From Mrakia gelida (taxonomy: Eukaryota; Basidiomycota; Tremellomycetes; Cystofilobasidiales; Mrakiaceae), in assembly GCA_024345305.1 (NCBI GenBank), contig BRON01000018.1, positions 744,001 to 808,000 of the forward strand: DNA of 64,000 nucleotides. Reading direction: 5' to 3'. The position numbers were made by a program, and so were the translations under genes. Of the stretch, positions 45,735 through 57,647 are shown in pieces (within the stretch, counting starts at the first letter, position 1; every line of letters begins with the position of its first letter). The notes under the pieces are model-generated. The model worked only from the letters and a program-made list of their open reading frames with translations. It was not told the origin of the DNA and did no database searches.

Positions 45735-48700
45735 TTAAAACCTCCTCCCGCTACCCCTAAACCCGTTCTCAGCCAATACCGATCCCAGCGTCTCAACAGC
45801 CTCGAGCAACTCCCGATCCTCCATCGACAAAATCGAAGCCGTCGCGTTCGAGCTTCCAGGGAAGAGTTGGACGTCGGGTTTGCAGAGGAGCTCGTTCTCG
45901 GGGAGGGTATCGTTGAGGAAGTAGGCTCGGATGGCTTTCGTGGTGCAGAGCTGTGAAACCAGGAAGAGAGAGGGTCAGCGAGTGATTTGACGACGCGTCG
46001 AGAAGTCGAGAAGGAAGGGACGACGAACAGATGCCATCGCCGTCGAGCAGTGTCCGAAACCGTCGTGGTGGATGAGACGAGACTGAGGCTGGATCTTGTT
46101 GAGAAGCCGAGCGTGCTTGATCGAGGTGATGGGGTCAGCGCTGGGTAGAAGGGAAGGAAGGCAGAGGAGGTCAGCGTTCGTGGTCTCTGCTCGAACGTCA
46201 CTTCAAGGTCGACTTCTGCAGCTTTGAGGGAAGCATGATCCAGAGTATACGCACGTATTTCCGATGATGAGGATATCGTTCGAGAGAGTGGCGTTGAACC
46301 TGGAGTCGTGTCGGAAAGAAAGAAAGTCAGCGTCGACTCCTTTCGGAACGAAGAAGCACGACAGATCTCGAAACAAGGCTCACGGTCCCTTGAATCTGTT
46401 AGGCTCTCGCATACTCGTCCACCGAGGGCAGGTAGTAGCTCCGAGACCTGAGGTCATCAACAAAAATGCGAAATGCGGTCAGCTCGCTCGTGGCGGAGGG
46501 GAAGGAGTGACGGACGCGACGACGAACCTGCGAAGTGTTTAGAAGTGTGCTTGACCTCCCAGAGGTTCTCCTCGACGATCATGTCGACAATCTCCTCGGA
46601 GGAGAGGTTGGAAGAGTAGGAGGGAGAATCTGAGCATTCAACGCCAGGGTTGCTGTGACAAGGGAACGAGAGCGAAGCGAAGTCAGCTCGATCGAAGAAG
46701 CGACGCTCTAGACCCCAACAGACTGAGAAAGAACGAAGAGCTCACGCGAAGGAAGTTGAACCAGGCTTGGTCTCGTCCAGCTCGATGGTGACCTTTTGAG
46801 CGTTGTAGATCCTCGTGCCGTTTCCATCGAGAGTCTCCCTGAGACCGGACGCGAAGTCGGTCCATCCCGTAGGTCGGTAGAGCTGCGAGAACATCCAGCT
46901 CTTGACCTGAAGAAACGGCAGGCGGAGGAGGAGAGAAGGTGAGCATCCAAACGAGACGTGGATCGAAGGAAGGAGGCGACGAACATCGTTCGGAGTCAAG
47001 AAGCCCCCGACCGAACCTTCCTCGCGAACGATGAGAGGGTAATCGAGGAGTCGGTCGAGAAGATCGTCGACCTCCTTAGCCATCGACTTGGCGGTAATCG
47101 ACTTTGAAGTGGCGAGAGGGCATCGTTCGGGTCCAGCCTGGAGCAGAGAGAGGAATCAGAAGGAGGCTTGGTCAAGTCGCGTCTCGCATTCGTTCGACGA
47201 GTCGCGCGGGAGAGAGGGACAGAGTAACGTACGTCAGCGCAGCTCGAGAGGAACGACTCGTAAGTCTTCTCGGAGTCGTAGTAGTCCTGGAAGAGTGAGA
47301 TAATGGAGGTCAGAGTGGGATCGAAACGAGAACCGAGGGGAAGAGAAGGTAGATTCGACGCTCACTGATCGTCCCCACTCGTGCTGAGGGTTATCAACCC
47401 AGTTCAGAGGATCACACACCCCATCGGCGACGACATGGCCAATCCGATCCGGGAATATCCCGATCCTGGGAAGGGCGAAGGAGCACAGGTGAGAAGAAGC
47501 GACAAACGGAAGACGCGCTCGTTCGAAGCGTGTGTTTATTGGAGGAGAGATGGGAACTCACAGATACTCGGCGACCACAGTCCCGTAAGACCATCCAGCG
47601 AAGTTGCTGAGCGAAGACGGAACGAGAGCAGGTGAGAGTCAGGGAAGGAAGGCGACGCGAAAAGAATCGACGGCTTGATGAACACACATCGGCGCGTCCT
47701 TCCCCTCAATGATGGTTGAGAGAAGCTCGATATCTCGAACAACGGTCCCAGTTCCCATCTACAGGAGTTGGAAAGAGAGCTGTCAGCTTCGATCAACGAC
47801 CAACGACTCTCGAACGACCTCCCCTCGACGACTCTGACGATCTCGAGACTCACGTGTCGTCCAGCCCCAGCCCCAGCCTCCTTCTCGCACCTCTCCGCCA
47901 TCAGAAGGTTCCGAGCATCCTCCTGAGCGACTCCTCGTCGGTACTGCTCCTCGTCTCCGAAAGGCTCGATTCCCTTGGGCAGCGAATTGAGGAAGATCGT
48001 CTCTTCCCTCATCGTCTTGAAGCAGCGCATTTGAGGCGAGGTGAGGGCGATTCCTCTTGGATCGAAGCCGACGATGTCGTACTGGCCGTTGAGGATGACC
48101 CCGAACGAGGGTCCGGCTCGGAAGGTGTAGCCTGAGAGCGGCGAGAGAGAGAAACAAAGAGATCGAGCGAAGGGGAACGAGGAGGAGAGAGGATCAGTCG
48201 AGAGCTCTCCGTTTCATGATCGCGCGCCCCTCAAAGGCCATCTTCTGGTCCTCATCGTTATAAGAAGGACAAGATGACGACTCACCGTAGCCAGATCCAC
48301 CAGGTCCTAAGGAAAGAGAAGGAGACAGAGCGGAAAAGGTCGTCGAGTCAGCCCACGCTTCCCTCGCCCCGGCCATCTCCTTCGACCTCCTTCTCGTCCA
48401 CTCGGCGTCTCACTCACCTCCTGGGTTCACGAACACTGTTCCTCTCTTCTTGACTCCCTTCTCCACCGAGTACTTGGAGAGCGCGACGTGTGCACTCCCT
48501 CCAGCGTAGCCCTTCGCATAATCGAGAGGGACCTCGACTGAACCGCACGAGAAGCGAGTCGACTCGTTCGCTGGACGATCAGGACAAGGTCCCCAGGAGA
48601 TGGAAGTCGGAGGAAGGGGAGCTGTTGACGAGAGATTTCCATTGCTGCTGTCGAGGTACGAAGCGATGTAGGAGCGTTGACCGTAGAGGACGAAGGCAAC

Positions 48701-48859
48701 GACGAGGAAGAGGAGGACGGGGTGGATGTAGAGTCCGAGGAAGCCTGGTCCTTTGAGGAGCGAGGCAAAGAAGCCTTGCTTCTTGGGGGCAGGTTTGGAG
48801 GTAGATGAAGAGTTGAGGATGGGGAGGAGATCTTTTTCGTGCTTGAGAGATGGATCCAT
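45735..48859 (-). CDS. Membrane-anchored alpha/beta hydrolase, tripeptidyl aminopeptidase-like (S33/TAP)
   Basis: Predicted serine exopeptidase of the bacterial TAP / fungal secreted peptidase type, here a type II membrane protein. ATG 48859; cytosolic head MDPSLKHEKDLLPILNSS, transmembrane anchor GLYIHPVLLFLVVAFVLYGQ, then the extracytosolic domain: ISWGPCPDRPANESTRFSCG, VEVPLDYAKGYAGGSAHVAL, RGTVFVNPGGPGGSGYGYTF (oxyanion hole), YDIVGFDPRGIALTSPQMRC, FAGWSYGTVVAEYL (nucleophile Ser in GWSYG), DGVCDPLNWVDN, NDILIIGNTADPITS (Asp), and LIHHDGFGHCSTAMAS (His), followed by the TAP C-terminal extension ending ENGFRGSGRRF. TAA 45737-45735; about 640 residues in roughly 12 exons. The triad is complete. 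Location could be vacuole, ER or cell surface; the sequence does not decide. Confidence 0.88.
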
Positions 48860-49219
48860 CGCTGTTGCGGTTGAAGGTCAAGCGAGGGGAGGAGGACGAA
48901 GGACCCATACGATGAGCTTTCTCTTTTCGGTTTCAGTGGCGCTTTTTCGGACTCAACCGCCAGGAAGAAAAGATGAAAATTTTTCAATGAACCCATCGTA
49001 CTTCGAACGAATGTCTGTCTCCGAGAAGGTGTGAAAAAAATGGACGCAGGAGGCGGAGGCAAACCGAGGAGGGAGCGTCCAAAGTTGAGCTTTGATCTCG
49101 ACCTCCTCTCTCCAACCGACTCCCATCTTCTCCCCTCCTTCCCTTTCCCTCTTCAAACTCTCGCTCCCCCCCTCTCTCTCAACGGCTCACACCATCCTCT
49201 CTCCCATCTCAACAAAACG
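48860..49219. promoter_or_regulatory. Divergent promoter region, hydrolase / F-box-like gene
   Basis: 360 bp between divergent ATGs. The plus strand is strongly pyrimidine-rich just before the F-box-like ATG, typical for this genome. In-frame codons upstream of 49220 back to 49031 are probably leader. Confidence 0.45.
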
Positions 49220-50428
49220 ATGTCCCTTCCCCTCCGAGTCCCCCTGGAAGTCCTCGAACGAATCCTCTCCTTCACCTTCGCTCCCCTCGACTCCCCTTCC
49301 TCCTCCTCCCCCATCACCTCCAAGGATCTCGTCGCTCCTCCCCTCGAGACCTCCCATCTCCTCCTCATCTCTCGAGGTTTCCGTCGACTCGCTCTTCCTC
49401 GTTACTACCGCATCGTCGCCATCGTCTCGCCCTTGGACTGGCCGACCTTCCTCCATCCCGAGATGGGACTTCTCGTCGGAGAGGACAACGAGGAACGAGC
49501 TTCCTTCGTCAAGGAGCTCTGGATCAACGTCGCCGAAGAAGGCCAGATACCAATCGAGGATTGGTATCTGCAAGACGCCCTCGAAGAGGACGAACAACCA
49601 GATCGAATCCTCATCCAGCTCGAACGAGCGACGCTCCCAAACCTCCACCTCCTTCACCTCTTCCTCTGCAGTGCCGCACAATCCACTTCGGGAACGGAGT
49701 ATGTCGGACGTAGTCAAGTGGATGCAGGGGAGATCTGGCGGAAAGTGGTCGACGAACGGCTGTCAGACGAATTCTGGGAACACGGGGGTGGGTCGGAGCT
49801 TTGCGAGGCAGGCGAGGAGGTTTGGGGGACTGAGTGGGAGGAGTTTTTGACCCAGGGCATCCAGGAGCTCTACCAAGAGACCGACTTGCCTAGTCCGGAC
49901 GAGTTGGAGGAGCAGCTGTCGTCCGAACGAGAAGACGCGTTGAGTCTCTTCATCGACTCCGACTTCCCTCCTCGACGCGTCGAGATCACCCTCGATGGCC
50001 TTAGCGAAGACCTCCTCCTCAAACTGGACTACCTCGAACTCTTCTCTACCTCGGATCATCCCTTCGTCATAGTCCCCCCTACCGGACTCGGTCTCGAAAT
50101 AGAGGAGGACGAGGAGACGGTCGTCATCTCTTTCGGGAACGAACTGGAACAACTCGCCTTTGCGTCGAAACATTCGCTGTTGTTCGATGGATTCCCTCGA
50201 TCCTTTTGGGAACTCGTTAGAGCCGAGAACGAACCAGACGTCTTCGAAGAAGGGTGGGACTGGAAGAACGGGGACGGGACGGTGGTCAACCTGAAAAAGA
50301 CGTTCGAGTTGAAGCACGAAGAGGTGAGACGCCTCGTTCCTCCTCCCGCTTCCCTCGCTTGCCCACAGCACCAAAAGACTATTCCTCACTGACTCAAGCT
50401 CCTCTAATCTGCTCGTTCAGGTCTGAGC
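49220..50428 (+). CDS. F-box-like protein, close paralogue of the gene at 27757-28902
   Basis: ATG 49220, one exon to 50323, intron 50324-50422, then GTC and TGA (50426-50428), giving 369 residues. MSLPLRVPLEVLERILSFTF matches the paralogue at 18 of 20 positions; further blocks: LETSHLLLISRGFRRLALPR, YYRIVAIVSPLDWPTFLHPE, MGLLVGEDNEERASFVKELW and INVAEEGQIPIEDWYL. The remainder is acidic and leucine-rich (LPNLHLLHLFLCSAAQ; LLLKLDYLELFSTSDHPFVI), suggesting degenerate repeats or an alpha/beta fold for target binding. The box helix suggests Skp1 binding, unproven. Two more introns (50472-50547, 50610-50700) follow the stop; across these tail exons another frame stays open for about 52 codons (SELRRDVVHLPRSS...), so an alternative C-terminus cannot be excluded. 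Confidence 0.72.
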
Positions 50429-51092
50429 TGCGTCGCGACGTCGTCCATCTACCTCGTTCTTCCCCTCTCCGGTGAGTCTCCTCGATCTCGACGCGTCTTC
50501 GCGACTTCTTCTGACGTAATCGTCCTGCTTCTCTGACCTCTTACCAGCTTCACCGTCTCTGCCTCGTCTGGCACCACAACGGATCATAGCTCTTCCTTCG
50601 ACATCACCCGTGAGTCTTCTGCCCTCCCTCATCCTCTTCGACGGACGACGCGTCTCGACCTCGAGCTTTCACTGACCTCGTTCGTTCTCTCGTTGGCAGA
50701 TCCACGATCTCCTCCTACCGAATTAAACCCCGCCTTCCCTCGGTAGTCCAGCACGTTGTCGCTGTCGTTCTCCTCCACGATCAACAGACTCGTCAGGTCG
50801 ACGAGAGCATCGGACGACTTGTAGCTCAGATCATTGTTTCGTTAGGTACCAGCATACGTGCACTGAACATCCATACCTCGTACGCTATCTCGTGAAAGAG
50901 AGGATAAGCAAAGCTGGGTCTTGAAGAACGAACAGGAGGGACGGTGAGGCTTTGCTCGACTTCGGATCGCGAGGTCGAGAGAGTCAGACTCATGAAGATC
51001 GTAGATATAGGAGAGAATAATGGTCTCGAGACGAAGCTCGAGTATCAGAGAGATGTTTGAAATCAAAGAAAGAGCGAAAGAAGAAACTGAAA
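50429..51092. other. Spliced 3' tail of F-box-like gene; convergent with unknown gene
   Basis: Holds introns 50472-50547 and 50610-50700 (both GTGAGT, CTGAC, CAG; both with GACGCGTC) and then plain sequence to the 3' end of the minus-strand gene. No further gene is seen. Confidence 0.55.
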
Positions 51093-52031
51093 CTAGCAGT
51101 AGACGATGACCCCGTCCCTCCTCGTTCGAACGGAATTGATCACCTCGCCGACGTTGTAGATCTTCGTGACTGGGACATCGAAGTGCTCGGGAGTTTCGAG
51201 GGAGAGGATGATGGGGACCGAGGTGCAGAAGGTAGGAGTTTGGTAGATGGGTTGAGGTTCGGGAGGAGGAGCAGTGCTGGTGGACGACGCGGTTGATGGT
51301 CGAGAGGAGGTGGTGGATCTGAGCGAGGAGGAGGATGAGGCGGTTGAGATGGAAGGAGGGGAAGATAGGAAATGACGGCCGCCTGAAATTGCCAAAGGGA
51401 GCGAGGTCAGCAAGAAGAAAGAAACTCAAACGAAACCACGACGCGTCGTCGACTGAACTCACCTCGGTACTCCATCTTCTTCTCCTTCACAGCGTACTTC
51501 CCAGCCTCCAGACACGCTCCCAAATCCGACAACCCTTTCATCCTTCCATCCTTCCCCTTCCCAAGAGGCGCTGCAAACTCTGGGCAGCGTCGAAGTCGAG
51601 TAATCTGAGGTCCAGGAACGACGGGTCGGACATCGTCGAGAAGGTTTGAACCGGCGGGAATGACAAGGGTAGGGATGAGGTCGAGGGGGAAGAGAGCGAG
51701 TCCAGAGGAAGATTTGGCGGTAGACGAGTTGAATTGGGGGAAGGAGTCGCGAGAGGAAGCGGGACCGATCTGGATGAGGGATTCGAGCGAGGTGAGGGAG
51801 ATGAGGGACGGGTTGGGAGAAGGGACGGGAGAGGGAAGGTATGAGGTTTGGTGGTCTTCTTCGATAGAGGAGACTTGAACGAAGGCTTTCTGAGGTGGTC
51901 GAAGGGATCCTCGAGTCAGAGAAGTTTACGAAAGGTGCAAGTAGGAAGGAGGGACGGGAGCAGCGACGAACCGTCTTTTTGTGAGAGAAGAGTCCTGCGA
52001 CCTTCTTGATGACTTTGCTGAAAGAGACCAT
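51093..52031 (-). CDS. Hypothetical protein, low complexity, three exons
   Basis: No family recognised. ATG 52031, TAG 51095-51093, about 255-260 residues. Basic N-terminus MVSFSKVIKKVAGLFSHKKT could be an amphipathic membrane- or organelle-directed helix. The middle carries SLESLIQIGPASSRDSFPQF, SGLALFPLDLIPTLVIPAGS, NLLDDVRPVVPGPQITRLRR, CPEFAAPLGKGKDGRMKGLS, then DLGACLEAGKYAVKEKKMEY. Next is a Ser/Thr/Pro linker, and the end is better ordered: YQTPTFCTSVPIILSLETPE, HFDVPVTKIYNVGEVINSV, DGVIVYC. Introns (GTTCGT and GTGAGT donors) keep frame, which supports a real gene. Convergent with the F-box-like gene. Confidence 0.55.
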
Positions 52032-52781
52032 GACTCTAGAATGATGCGAGTTCGTTGTTGCAGTTGAGGTTGGGAGGAGGCGAGGAAAACGAGAGGGGGA
52101 CGTCGAGGAGCGGGAGGAGAGAGGAGAAGGTTGTGGTTGATGAGAAGAAGCGAAATTGGGTTGAGCTCTGGCTTTTGATACGCATTGAGAGCTGCGTGCT
52201 AATTGAAGAAGCGAAGTTGTGCTAGCGTGAAGGGGAAAGGGGAAAGGAAAGTTCGGTTCCTGATCGAGAGGTGTTTCAGACTCAACGCGAAACAATCGAG
52301 AGCGCTGCCGTCTTCGTTTCGGCCTTGTGGAGTCACAGGTCAGGAGAAGATTGAGAATTCAGAGCAATCAAAAGCGCTGCGTCCGAAGAGGACGAGAGAT
52401 ATCATCAGGGAAACCCACCGAGAGCGAGAGTCAGACGCGTCGCGATCGAAGGCTTCGACGCGATCCTTCAATGATCCCCTCTTCGTGAGGGCAGCTTCCA
52501 TCCCTTGAATCTGGAACAAACCGCGAGTATCAGGATCGATTCCTTTTGTCAGCAACTCCTTGAAGCAGTCGAAGGGACGAACTTATAATCTGCGCGTCCT
52601 CCTCCCGTCCCGTCCCCCCTCACTCTTCGCGCCTCCTCCCTTTCAAACTTGCTCTTTGCGCAGCCAAAACATGAAACTAAACTGGGTATAGATAAGCACC
52701 TCCTTGAGGGCAAGCCACTCCCCTCCCAAACCAAAACAAAGATAGATCGCCCAAACACGTCGAAAACCAACCCTTTCTCCC
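52032..52781 (-). other. Intergenic with an orphan exon-like minus-strand segment
   Basis: 750 bp between two minus-strand genes. On the minus strand about 52583-52420 reads DCFKELLTKGIDPDTRGLFQ then IQGMEAALTKRGSLKDRVEA and FDRDASDS, bounded by an acceptor-like TTATAAG and a GTGGGT donor with a following CTGAC / CCACAAG. It looks like coding exon sequence but I find no complete gene around it and no family name. Confidence 0.35.
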
Positions 52782-55195
52782 TCAAGCCTTGAGAGCCTTC
52801 TTCTCAGCCTCCTGCTTGTTCCACCACTGCGCAAGCGAGGGAACGAACGAGGGAAAGGTCAGCGTTTCGTTCTTCGTCTCTTCGTTCGAGCGAGAGAGGA
52901 AGAAACGAAAGAACGAAGACTCACCTCCATCGTCCTGTCGATTCCCTCCTGAACCCCAACAATGGGCTCGTAACCCAGCACCCTCCTCGCCCTCTCGACG
53001 TTGTAGTACCTAGCCGAGCTAGCGAACTTCACCCTGAACTTGGTGAACCCAGCGTCCTTCCCAACCAGCTTCGCCCATCCCTCCGCCAGCGTCGCGAGCC
53101 ACATCCCCGTCGACGGCGAAAGCTCCCAGTGACTCGCATCAACGTGTCCCATCGCAGCCCAGATCGCACGTCCAAAGTCCCAGAAGTACATCGGCTCGCA
53201 GTTGGTGATGAAGAAGGCTTGTCCGGCGACGTTGATGGATTCGATGGGCTTCTCGTCGTCCAGGTCGTCCTCGGTCGCGGCGGGGTTGGCGAACTGGTCG
53301 AATCGCGTTCGGAGGACGGGTCGAGTGTCGTCTCGAGCGAGGGTGGAGGGGTCCTCGTAGGCCTTTCCGACGGCGATGTCTTCAGGGGTAGGGTTGGATT
53401 TAGGTCCAACGGGTCGAGCGTTCGAGGTAGGGATTCGGGAGGTTTGGGAGGTGTTGAGGGCGGGGAGGGGTTCGTCGAACGAGACCATAGGGACGGAGGT
53501 ACCGAGTCGGTCGGCGGCGAGGATGTGAGCGTGAGCGACGTTTCCGACGTAGGTCCAGTCGAAGAGGTTGTTGTTGTCTCCGATCTGCCATCCAGTCTGC
53601 TTGTTGGTGAGCACCGAGGCGAATCCAGAGATGAGTTGACGGTCGCCGGGTCTGGGGAGGAAGGAAGAGGTTAGTTTTGAAGGGAGCGGCGAGACTGAGT
53701 GTAGCGAGCTCGGGTTGAGTTGCTGGAAGGAAGAAGAAGGAGCTGAGACTCACCCAAAGATACCAGCAGGCCTCAACGCGCAAGTCATCAGCCCATCCCT
53801 TCCGTTCGCTCCCAACACCAACGCCTCCGCCCTAGCCTTGGTCTCGTTGTAGGCGTCCATAGGGATAGCAGGGAAGTCGAGCCTCTCGTCGACGTCAACG
53901 ACCTCCTCGGTTCCAGAGAAGACGACTCCAGCTGACGAGGTGAAGACGAGCTTCTTGATTCCATTCTCGACACAGGTCGCGATGACGGTTCGAGTTCCGA
54001 CGATGTTGACCTTCTCGTAGATGGCTTGTCCGAGACCGTGGATAGGAGAGGCGGTGTGGATGACGACGGTAGCTCCTGACTGTGGAAGGGAGGAGGGGAG
54101 GGATGGAGGAGGAGAGAGGGAGGGAAGGAGGTCAACGAGGTGAGCTTGGAAGAGAGTTCCAAGCCGAGGTTTCTGAGACGACGAAGCCCAACAGAGCTGG
54201 GACCAGAAACGTACCTTCTTCATAGCTCCCGAGATCTCATCAGCCTTGGTGATGTCTCCGATGTAGAAAGAGACGTTGCTGCATGAGGAGGGGAAAGAGA
54301 CGCAAAGGAGCAAGGAAGAAGCGAGAAGGTCAGCTTCGAGAGAGCTTGGGACGAGAAGGGAGCCCTGAGCTTAGAGGAAGCAGGAACGCAAGGAAAGTGG
54401 GCCGATAGGGTAGGTGTCTGATCCTAGACTCTGCTGGTCAACACGAGGGAGCACGAAGCTGAAGATGGAAGGTCGAACGAGGGAGGGAAGCGACAGCGAG
54501 GTCGTGACACGTCCCCTCCCTCCTGCTTCCTTCCAACCTCCTTCCCTCCCCTCCTGCATCCGCCTACAGCGAGATCGTCGAACGCTTGGTTCGACGGACT
54601 TCTCTAAAGTGTCCTTGACCTCGACTCGTTCGCTGAAAGAACTCGAAAGGCTGCCCTCGAGCGAGAACGAGCACCATCTAGGCTTTCCTCCGAGGAAGTC
54701 TCGTACGAGGCGAGCTTCCAACCTCCCTCCTCCCTCCTTCCCGCCATCCCTTCCTCCCAAAGTACCAACCAACAGATCCTCCAGACCCTCTCTAACCGCC
54801 CATCTACTTCTTGACTCGAAGAAGCTCAAGAAAGGCAACGAAAACGAGACCCGCTTCTGTTCTCTAAGCGGTCCGCCGGCTTCTCTCCCTCCTCCTCCCT
54901 CCCTCCCTCGTTGAACTGGTCCTTGAAGATGAAAGAAGGAAACTCACGTATCGAAATGCCTCTGAACGATATCGAAGACTCCAACTTGAGTCTCTCCTCT
55001 AGCGAGCAAAGCCTCGATGATATGTCGTCCAACGAAACCGCATCCTCCGATCACCAAACTGAAAGAGGGCAAGAGAGGGAGGGGAGGGAGGGAAGGAGAG
55101 AGAGAGAGGTCAGCTTCGTTCGCTACTGCTACAGCGGAAAGTGACCCTTCAACTTCAAACACTCACTAAGACTCAGTTCCAGGGACAGGGGCCAT
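52782..55195 (-). CDS. ERG26: Sterol-4-alpha-carboxylate 3-dehydrogenase (decarboxylating)
   Basis: C-3 sterol dehydrogenase / C-4 decarboxylase of the ergosterol pathway, working in the ER membrane with Erg25 and Erg27 on 4-carboxysterols. ATG 55195 (MAPVPGTESY), NAD-binding Rossmann motif LVIGGCGFVGRHIIEALLAR (GGxGxxG), NVSFYIGDITKADEI, GATVVIHTASPIHG, VNIVGTRTVIATCVENGIKK, LVFTSSAGVVFSG, catalytic YNETKARAEALV (Tyr and Lys), CALRPAGIFGPGDRQL, NNNLFDWTYVGNVAHAHILA, VAGQAFFITNCEPMYFWDFG, ending WWNKQEAEKKALKA with TGA 52784-52782. About 450 residues. An insertion of about 75 residues rich in Asp/Pro (near 53450-53280) exceeds the yeast protein. The second intron (54947-54279) is 669 nt, far above the local norm. 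Confidence 0.88.
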
Positions 55196-55647
55196 GGTAG
55201 GGAAAGAAGAGGGAAAGAAGAAAGGGGGAGGGGAGGGAGAGAGAGAGAGGGTGATGGGTTGAGGTCAAGAGCTCGCTCGACTCGAAGTGGGGCGACGAGG
55301 GGAGGAGACGTCCTTGACGACCTGTTTCTAGGGTGAGCTCGCGAAGAAGATTGTTTGGCTATCAAGGGAGGAGTCCTCCAAGGCACTCTCGTCTAGATTG
55401 CGAAGATTTCCTCCTAGAAGCTCACCCGTCTCGAGGTGACAGCCTTTTCCCTCGCGACGAAACCAACCGCGTTCTCGAGGTCGAGTCAGATCGTTCGCTG
55501 GCTCCCAACGGCCATCTTCCCCAAAAAGACACCTTCTTGCCTGCTTGTAAGCATCCCCCACGTCTTCACTCGAGGACTTACTTCGTTTGCTGACCCTTTT
55601 ATCTTCTCTCCCTCCCTGCCAGCTCATACACCCTCGCTCCGCCCATC
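55196..55647. other. Divergent intergenic region, ERG26 / PhzF-like
   Basis: 452 bp with both promoters. A plus-strand leader intron may end at TGCCAG just before 55621. No TATA box is seen. Confidence 0.4.
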
Positions 55648-57186
55648 ATGCTCCTCCCTTACCAGATCGTCAACGCTTTCGTAGACACAGCCTCAGGTGG
55701 ACTCGGAAATCCAGCAGCAGTCTTCCTTCTAGAAGCGCCTCTCACAGAGGATCAGATGAAAACGACTGGAATGTGAGCTTCTTCCTTCTTTCCTCCTCCT
55801 TCAGCTCGGGTCGGTCGAATCCGAGAGGCTGATCTTCGACGCTCCCTCCCTTCTCTCGCTCAGTCTCATGCAGCAGCCCATGTCCTGCTTCGTTCTTCCC
55901 CTCGAAGGTGGGACGGACGAGGAGAAATCTTTCCAGATCTCCTGGTGGAACGCTACTGGATCAGAGTCGAGCTTGTGAGTTCGAGGTCGAGCTCACGTTT
56001 CCTTTCCTTCCCTCGTCGATGCTTCCCGCTCTTCGCATCCCTCTGTTGTTCGCGAGCGCTTGAAGAAGCGTCCAGACTGAGACGGTCTCTCTTGCTTCGT
56101 TTCGTCAGATGTGGTCACGGCTGTGAGTCTCTCGCATCCTCGCGAATGAACTCGTTCGCTCGCACTGATCCAACCTTCCTCCTCCCTCCCTTGTACGACG
56201 CCTTTCCAGCCATCGCCACTTCGGTCCTTCTTTCTTCGATGTATCCTACCCTGAAGGTCATCAACTATCATACCACATCTGCTGGAATCTGCCCATCGAA
56301 CGTGATCTCGCCTCTCTACGCCGACATCAACTTCGTGCGTCCCTCCAGCTCCTCTCTCGTTCCTCCTCTTGCCGTCTTGGGCCTCCTCTCTCTCTTCAGT
56401 ATCCTCCCACTTCCTTGTTGCTGATTACCGTCCCTCTGTTCACTCGCAGCCGCTTCACGACACCCCCATCGCCGTCTCCGAAGAGACTCGAGCTCAGATT
56501 ATCTCCTGCCTCCTCAAAGCGATCCCAGACTCGACAGAAGCAGACTTTGGATCCATCGTCAAGGGAACTCTGGACGTCATCGTCGAGTGGCTGAATAAGG
56601 AGCGGTCCTTGGGAAGTCTCGATATCGCGACTGACGAGCTGGTGAGTCATTGGTCCCTCTTCTTCGTTTCCCGACGCGTCGAACGATCTCCTCTGCTCTT
56701 CCTCTGCCCTTGCTCGGCTAACAACCTGCGCTCGGCTGTTTTTTCGACTTGATTAGGAACCCATCGAGACTCGTGGTATCTCTCTTACCTCCCTTCCCCC
56801 TCCTCCAAGCCCAACAGCCGCCGCTGAAGGAATCGAGCAACCCGACCTCTTGCTCCGAGTCTTCAGTCCGCGACATCTGATTCCTCACGAGGATCAAGTA
56901 TGTGGTACGTCTAACACGTCTCTTCCCTCCTCCTGAGCTGCTCTCTCTTCTCCTTTCTGACCTTTTACCTCCTCGGCGTTTCGTCGCGTCGCAAACAGGT
57001 TCAGCTCACTCGGACGTCCTCCCCTTCTACCTCTCGAAACTCCCTGCCAAACCCGCCGGCGTCGAGTGGGTCAGTCATCATTCTTCGAAGCGACGAGGTC
57101 GACTGGGATTGGTTCCGTTGGAGGGAGGAAGGTTGAGCTTGCGCGGTCGAGGAGAGGTCGGGAGGAAGGGGCAGGTGGAGATTTGA
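55648..57186 (+). CDS. PhzF-family (phenazine biosynthesis-like) isomerase/epimerase fold protein
   Basis: Member of the PhzF / diaminopimelate epimerase-like superfamily; the fungal members (yeast YHI9 type) have no settled substrate. ATG 55648: MLLPYQIVNAFVDTASGGLG then NPAAVFLLEAPLTEDQMKTT, the family's GNPAAV signature; LMQQPMSCFVLPLEGGTDEE; ISWWNATGSE; CGHG (family CGHAT); AIATSVLLSSMYPTLKVIN; LLLRVFSPRHLIPHEDQVCG; GSAHSDVLPFYLSKLPAKP (second Gly/Ser loop, normally GSAHC.L.PYW); ending GGRLSLRGRGEVGRKGQVEI with TGA 57184-57186. The two-lobed repeat is complete, about 345 residues in seven or eight exons. The CGHG and AHSD variants deviate from the usual CGHAT and AHC, and the usual catalytic Glu context is not obvious, so activity may differ. 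Confidence 0.82.
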
Positions 57187-57647
57187 GGCGAGGGAAGAGC
57201 TTCGTGAGTCTTCTTAGATACGTGATAGACTGTACGGAAGTATAGATGAGATGGATGGTTCTTGTTGATCGGAAGGAGTTGGGAAGGAGGAAAGAAGTGA
57301 AAACGAGCCTGGCTTGACGGTCAAACGGATACGCCCTCAGGCTTTCTCGACGATTCAACGGCGCTTCGTTTGACGAGGAAGATATGGTCTTCTAGATCTT
57401 CATAGAATGTTCAGGTTCTTTCCTGTTTCAACATCCCTCCCCGGCGAAAATGGTTTCGCTTCGCTTCGCCAACGGCGACCCACTTTTCAGCACAAAAGGA
57501 GCCCTGCTCTTTCTCCCAAACGTCCACCTCAAAGAGAGTGAGAGTCATCAGTATCTGAGTGAGTGATCCGAAGTCAGATGTGGTCTGTCCCTACGTCGGT
57601 ACAGTGGTGAGCTGAACTTGACCTCGCGTCGCCGTCCTCAGAGACTC
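57187..57647 (+). other. Intergenic between tandem genes
   Basis: 461 bp: 3' UTR of the PhzF-like gene and upstream region of the small charged-protein gene. No TATA box or other gene is recognised. Confidence 0.45.
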
